Positions 60,755 to 64,000 of a DNA stretch of 64,000 bases are shown here, piece by piece. Every line of letters starts with the position of its first letter. Position 1 is the first letter of the stretch. Below the pieces are notes generated by a model that saw nothing but the letters and a program-made list of their open reading frames with translations, did not search any database and was not told the DNA's origin. This DNA comes from Pseudomonas sp. Irchel 3H7 (GTDB lineage: Bacteria > Pseudomonadota > Gammaproteobacteria > Pseudomonadales > Pseudomonadaceae). The stretch is from the NCBI RefSeq assembly GCF_900187605.1, contig NZ_FYEA01000016.1, positions 57,063-121,062 on the forward strand, read 5' to 3'. The position numbers were made by a program, and so were the translations under genes.

Positions 60755-63700
60755 CCACTGAAGTAGCTGCTGTAAAACGTGAACCTCAAGTTGCCATCGT
60801 TCCCCTGAATGCCATCGACATTCAGGATGTCGCCAGCGGTGCGGCAACCTTCGACGCCTGGCTGCAATCGGCTACGGATGGCGTGGTCACGCTTGATCGA
60901 ATCAAGAACTACGCCGGCTTCCTGCCGGTGGTGGGCAACATCATGGCGCTAGTCGATGCGCTGGGTGACATCGTCACCCTGTCGAACGCCAAGCAACGCG
61001 ACTTGCTCGCTTGGGCCAGTCTTGGCATCAACCTGATCGGCGTCTTGCCGTTGCCGCCGTCGATGGCCGCGGCGCGGATGACCCTGCGCCCGACGCTGTT
61101 TCTGGTGCGTCAGGAAATGAGGGCCAGCAGCAAGGTGTTGCTCAGCACTTCCGTGATCGAGGTGCTGGTCGGCCACCTGAACGCCTCGATTATCGGCACG
61201 CTGGATGATTTTGTTGAGCAAGCCAAAGGCAAGTTACCGGGCATTTTGGCGGACGCTGGCAAGCTCGGCGAAGAAATCATTGATCAGATTGCAATAGGCA
61301 TCGAAGCGGTGGCGTTCGGCAATCTGGATGCCAAAGGTGATCTGAATGCAGCCAGCGCCCAGGCGAGCGCCGCAGCCGATCAATTCAAGAATGATCCGCT
61401 GGCGTCATTCAGCAATGTTTTTGGGGCTGCCAACAGCGCCCTGAAGTCGGCAGGCAAAGGCCTGGCCAACAGCGTGGCGCAAAACCTTGTCCCCGATGAC
61501 TTCAAAAAAACCGTTTCTGACGAAACCAAAAAACTGCGCGCCATGGGCCCGGAGCTGCGTACGCAGTTGAGCAAGCTCGACGATGAGTCGGTGCAGAACT
61601 CGATCGGCTGGTTGCTGCTGATCCTCTCCAGTGCCGTGACCTTGTGGCGCAAGCGCAATGCCCATGGGCAGAACGCCGCGGTCCACCCGGACAAGACCGG
61701 TCAGGCGAAGCGTACGGCATCCGAGGGGCAGTTGGCCTCTAACGGCCAACAGGCTTCGGCGACTCACGCACCCGAGCCGAAAAAAAACTGCGCCTGCGCC
61801 AGCACGGGGCGCAGTATCAATTTCGCCATAGGCTCTGAAAGCCTCAGTCATACCGATTTCAGCCTGCCCGGCCCCTTCCCGATCGAATGGACGCGCACCT
61901 ACAACTCACGCCTCGACGCCTACGATCAGAGCGAACTCGGCGCTCGCTGGATCAACGAATTCACCACGCGTTTTGACTGCGTGGACGATGGCCTGACGTT
62001 CTACAGCGCCGACGGCCGCGACCACAGCTATCCGTTGCCTAAAGTCGGCCTGTTCCACTACGACGCCATCGAAAACATCACCCTGGTCCGCAACAGCGAA
62101 GATCAACTGCTGCTGTGCCGTGGTTTCGAGCGCAAGGAAACCTACGTCCGCCGTGGCCAGCGCTTTGTGCTGAGCAATATCTCGCTGCGCAACGGCGCCG
62201 GGATGATGCTGCATTACGAGCATCGTCACGGCGAACACTCGCTGCTCTCCGACCTGATCACCTATCAGGAAAACGACTTCACCAAAGTCCATTTGCACCT
62301 CGGCACGATGCTCGACGATCACGGCCGGTTTATCGGCCTCTGGCAGATCGTTGATGGCGAACCGCTGCGCCAGCTCTGCGCCTATCAGTACGACACCTAT
62401 GGCGACCTGATTCAGGCGCAGGACGAGAACGGCGCCGTCTGGTCGTATCAGTTCCAGCACCACCTGATCACCCGCTACACCGACCGCACCGGGCGCGGCA
62501 TGAACCTGCAGTGGAACGGTTCAAGCGCCAAGGCCAAAGCCGTGCGCGAATGGGCCGATGACGGTAGCTTCGACACGCGCCTGGAGTGGGACGAGAACAT
62601 TCGTCTGACCTACGTCACCGATGCCCTCGGCAACGAGACCTGGCACTACTACGACATCCTTGGCTACACCTACCGCATCCGTTACGCCGACGAGCGTTCG
62701 GAATGGTTCTTCCGCGACGAGGCGAAAAATATCGTGCGCCGCGTCAATGCCGACGGCAGCACCGATCGCTACAGCTACGATGAACGCAGCAACCTGCTCG
62801 AACACATCCGCGCCGATCACACGGTGATGCATTACGCCTACGATGATCAGGATCTGCTGATCAAGATCAGCGACGCCGAGGGCGGTCAGTGGCAGCGCGC
62901 CTATGACGACCAAGGCAACTTGGTCGAAGCGCTCGATCCGCTGGGCAACAAAACCGAATACGCCTACAACAAATCCGGCCAGCCCACCGCGATCAAGGAC
63001 GCCAACGGCAACGAAAAAACCCTCGACTACAACGACGCCGGACAACTGGTCGAGTACGTCGATTGCTCGGGCAAAACCAGCGCGTGGGAGTACAACGAAC
63101 TGGGGCAGATGATCTGCTTCACCGACGCTGCCGGCAACGCCACCGAATACCAATACAAGGCCGGCCAACCGGTGCTGATCAAGCACCCGGACAAGACCGA
63201 AGAGCGTTTCGAGCGAGACGCCGAAGGTCGGTTGTTGGCGCACGTTGATGGACTTGATCGTTGCACCACGTGGAGCTACAGCGCCGCCGGTTTGATCGCC
63301 GAACGCATCGACGCAGCCGAACAAACCCTGCGCTATCGCTGGGACCGTCTCGGACGGTTAACGGCTTTGGAAAACGAAAACGAACAACGCGCGCACTTCC
63401 ACTACGACCCGGTCGGTCGTCTGCTCGAGGAACGCGGTTTCGACGGCCGCAGCACGCGCTATCAGTACGACCCACTCACCGGCCGCCTCGCGCAATCGAT
63501 CAATGGCCAACGCGTCATCTCTTTGAGCTTCGACCCGATGGGCCGCTTGACCGAGCGTCGCGCCACTCTGGGCGACCAGTCGCAAAGCGAAACCTTTGCC
63601 TATGACGGCAACGGCAACCTGGTGCTGGCCGACAACGCCGACAGCCGCCTGCAATGGTTCCACGACCCGGCCGGCAATCTGCTGCGCGAACACCAACATT

Positions 63701-64000
63701 ATCTCGGCCTGGAAAAACCCACCGTCGCAATCTGGCAGCACGAGTACGACGTGCTCAACCAACGAGTCGCCAGCGTTCGCCCCGACGGCCACCGCGTCAG
63801 TTGGCTGACGTACGGCAGCGGCCACCTGCTCGGCCTGCGTCTTGATGAACACGAACTGATCGGCTACGAACGCGACGACCTGCACCGCGAAGTCGCCCGC
63901 CATCAAGGCAACCACCTGCTGCAAACCCAAAGCTGGGACCCGGCCGGCCGTTTGCAAGAACAACTGCTGGGACGCAGCGACGACAAATCTACGCTGCTCA
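60751..64000 (+). CDS. Rhs-family T6SS effector, N-terminal 1083 residues
   Basis: The gene runs off the window, so the C-terminal toxin and any immunity gene are not visible. Residues 1-350 hold two hydrophobic regions (FLPVVGNIMALVDALGDIV with WASLGINLIGVLPLPP, and IGWLLLILSSAVTLW at 285-299), as in Rhs effectors with membrane-inserting N-termini. A cysteine pair in NCACAS precedes the Rhs domain start SINFAIGSESLSHTDFSLPG at 355. Then comes the shell of YD repeats (for example YDDQGNLVEALDPLGN, YDPVGRLLEERGFDGR). No PAAR domain was recognised and no Eag (DUF1795) chaperone gene lies before it. The four-base overlap with vgrG implies delivery on that VgrG. Confidence 0.93.
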   Translation, partial: MTTEVAAVKREPQVAIVPLNAIDIQDVASGAATFDAWLQSATDGVVTLDRIKNYAGFLPVVGNIMALVDALGDIVTLSNAKQRDLLAWASLGINLIGVLPLPPSMAAARMTLRPTLFLVRQEMRASSKVLLSTSVIEVLVGHLNASIIGTLDDFVEQAKGKLPGILADAGKLGEEIIDQIAIGIEAVAFGNLDAKGDLNAASAQASAAADQFKNDPLASFSNVFGAANSALKSAGKGLANSVAQNLVPDDFKKTVSDETKKLRAMGPELRTQLSKLDDESVQNSIGWLLLILSSAVTLWRKRNAHGQNAAVHPDKTGQAKRTASEGQLASNGQQASATHAPEPKKNCACASTGRSINFAIGSESLSHTDFSLPGPFPIEWTRTYNSRLDAYDQSELGARWINEFTTRFDCVDDGLTFYSADGRDHSYPLPKVGLFHYDAIENITLVRNSEDQLLLCRGFERKETYVRRGQRFVLSNISLRNGAGMMLHYEHRHGEHSLLSDLITYQENDFTKVHLHLGTMLDDHGRFIGLWQIVDGEPLRQLCAYQYDTYGDLIQAQDENGAVWSYQFQHHLITRYTDRTGRGMNLQWNGSSAKAKAVREWADDGSFDTRLEWDENIRLTYVTDALGNETWHYYDILGYTYRIRYADERSEWFFRDEAKNIVRRVNADGSTDRYSYDERSNLLEHIRADHTVMHYAYDDQDLLIKISDAEGGQWQRAYDDQGNLVEALDPLGNKTEYAYNKSGQPTAIKDANGNEKTLDYNDAGQLVEYVDCSGKTSAWEYNELGQMICFTDAAGNATEYQYKAGQPVLIKHPDKTEERFERDAEGRLLAHVDGLDRCTTWSYSAAGLIAERIDAAEQTLRYRWDRLGRLTALENENEQRAHFHYDPVGRLLEERGFDGRSTRYQYDPLTGRLAQSINGQRVISLSFDPMGRLTERRATLGDQSQSETFAYDGNGNLVLADNADSRLQWFHDPAGNLLREHQHYLGLEKPTVAIWQHEYDVLNQRVASVRPDGHRVSWLTYGSGHLLGLRLDEHELIGYERDDLHREVARHQGNHLLQTQSWDPAGRLQEQLLGRSDDKSTLL

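Overview
The window is a stretch of chromosome from a Pseudomonas, most likely of the P. fluorescens group. The evidence is GC-rich coding sequence, many REP-type inverted pairs built on the CTGTGGGAGC/GGCTTGCCAGCGAT and TGTAGGAGTGAGCCTGCTCGCGAT motifs, tandem DUF606 transporters, a short Pseudomonas-type metallothionein and typical Pseudomonas selD-selU, yej and T6SS gene forms. No rRNA, tRNA, CRISPR array, integrase or transposase gene was seen. Most genes are ordinary chromosomal genes, but the window carries several accessory modules.

Layout. 1-9 kb: end of an ion antiporter gene, a Cache chemoreceptor, a LysR regulator beside a DUF606 transporter pair, about 1 kb of repeats, metallothionein, two small conserved genes, an AraC regulator, a XapX protein and an oxidoreductase. 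9-11 kb: a nucleoside uptake operon (Tsx channel plus purine nucleoside permease) behind two PurR-like palindromes. 11.5-22 kb: one 3508-residue autotransporter made of about two dozen beta-strand repeats. 22-27.4 kb: selD-selU, a histidine phosphatase, a GST and a zinc-type hemB. 27.4-31.6 kb: an AT-richer island with a double-glycine peptide gene, a ThiF/MccB-like adenylyltransferase, a GNAT protein, an HlyD stub and a C39 peptidase ABC exporter. I read this as a candidate undescribed RiPP/microcin system and as the most interesting part of the window. 31.6-39.8 kb: FAD monooxygenase, siderophore receptor, DUF1615 lipoprotein, a secreted 13-residue repeat protein, an ECF sigma/anti-sigma pair and a DUF3455 protein. 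39.9-50.6 kb: yejABEF peptide importer, TonB-dependent receptor, exbD, exbB and tonB, all on the minus strand. 51.7-56.7 kb: GST-like protein, CBS protein, DNA polymerase II, DUF1810 protein and aldo/keto reductase. 57.2-64 kb: hcp, vgrG and an Rhs effector that runs off the window, behind a sigma54-like promoter with three palindromic upstream sites.

How the genes work together. The TonB-ExbB-ExbD, receptor and Yej genes would take a substrate, probably a peptide, from outside the cell to the cytoplasm. The island at 27.4-31.6 kb would modify, cleave and export a 12-residue peptide. Yej in E. coli imports microcin C, whose maturation uses the ThiF-like enzyme MccB and whose self-immunity uses the acetyltransferase MccE, so the two loci are worth comparing. 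The Hcp-VgrG-Rhs block is a T6SS effector delivery module. The giant autotransporter is a surface protein. Intergenic DNA is unusually rich in repeats of at least four kinds; one REP pair forms the 3' end of yejF.
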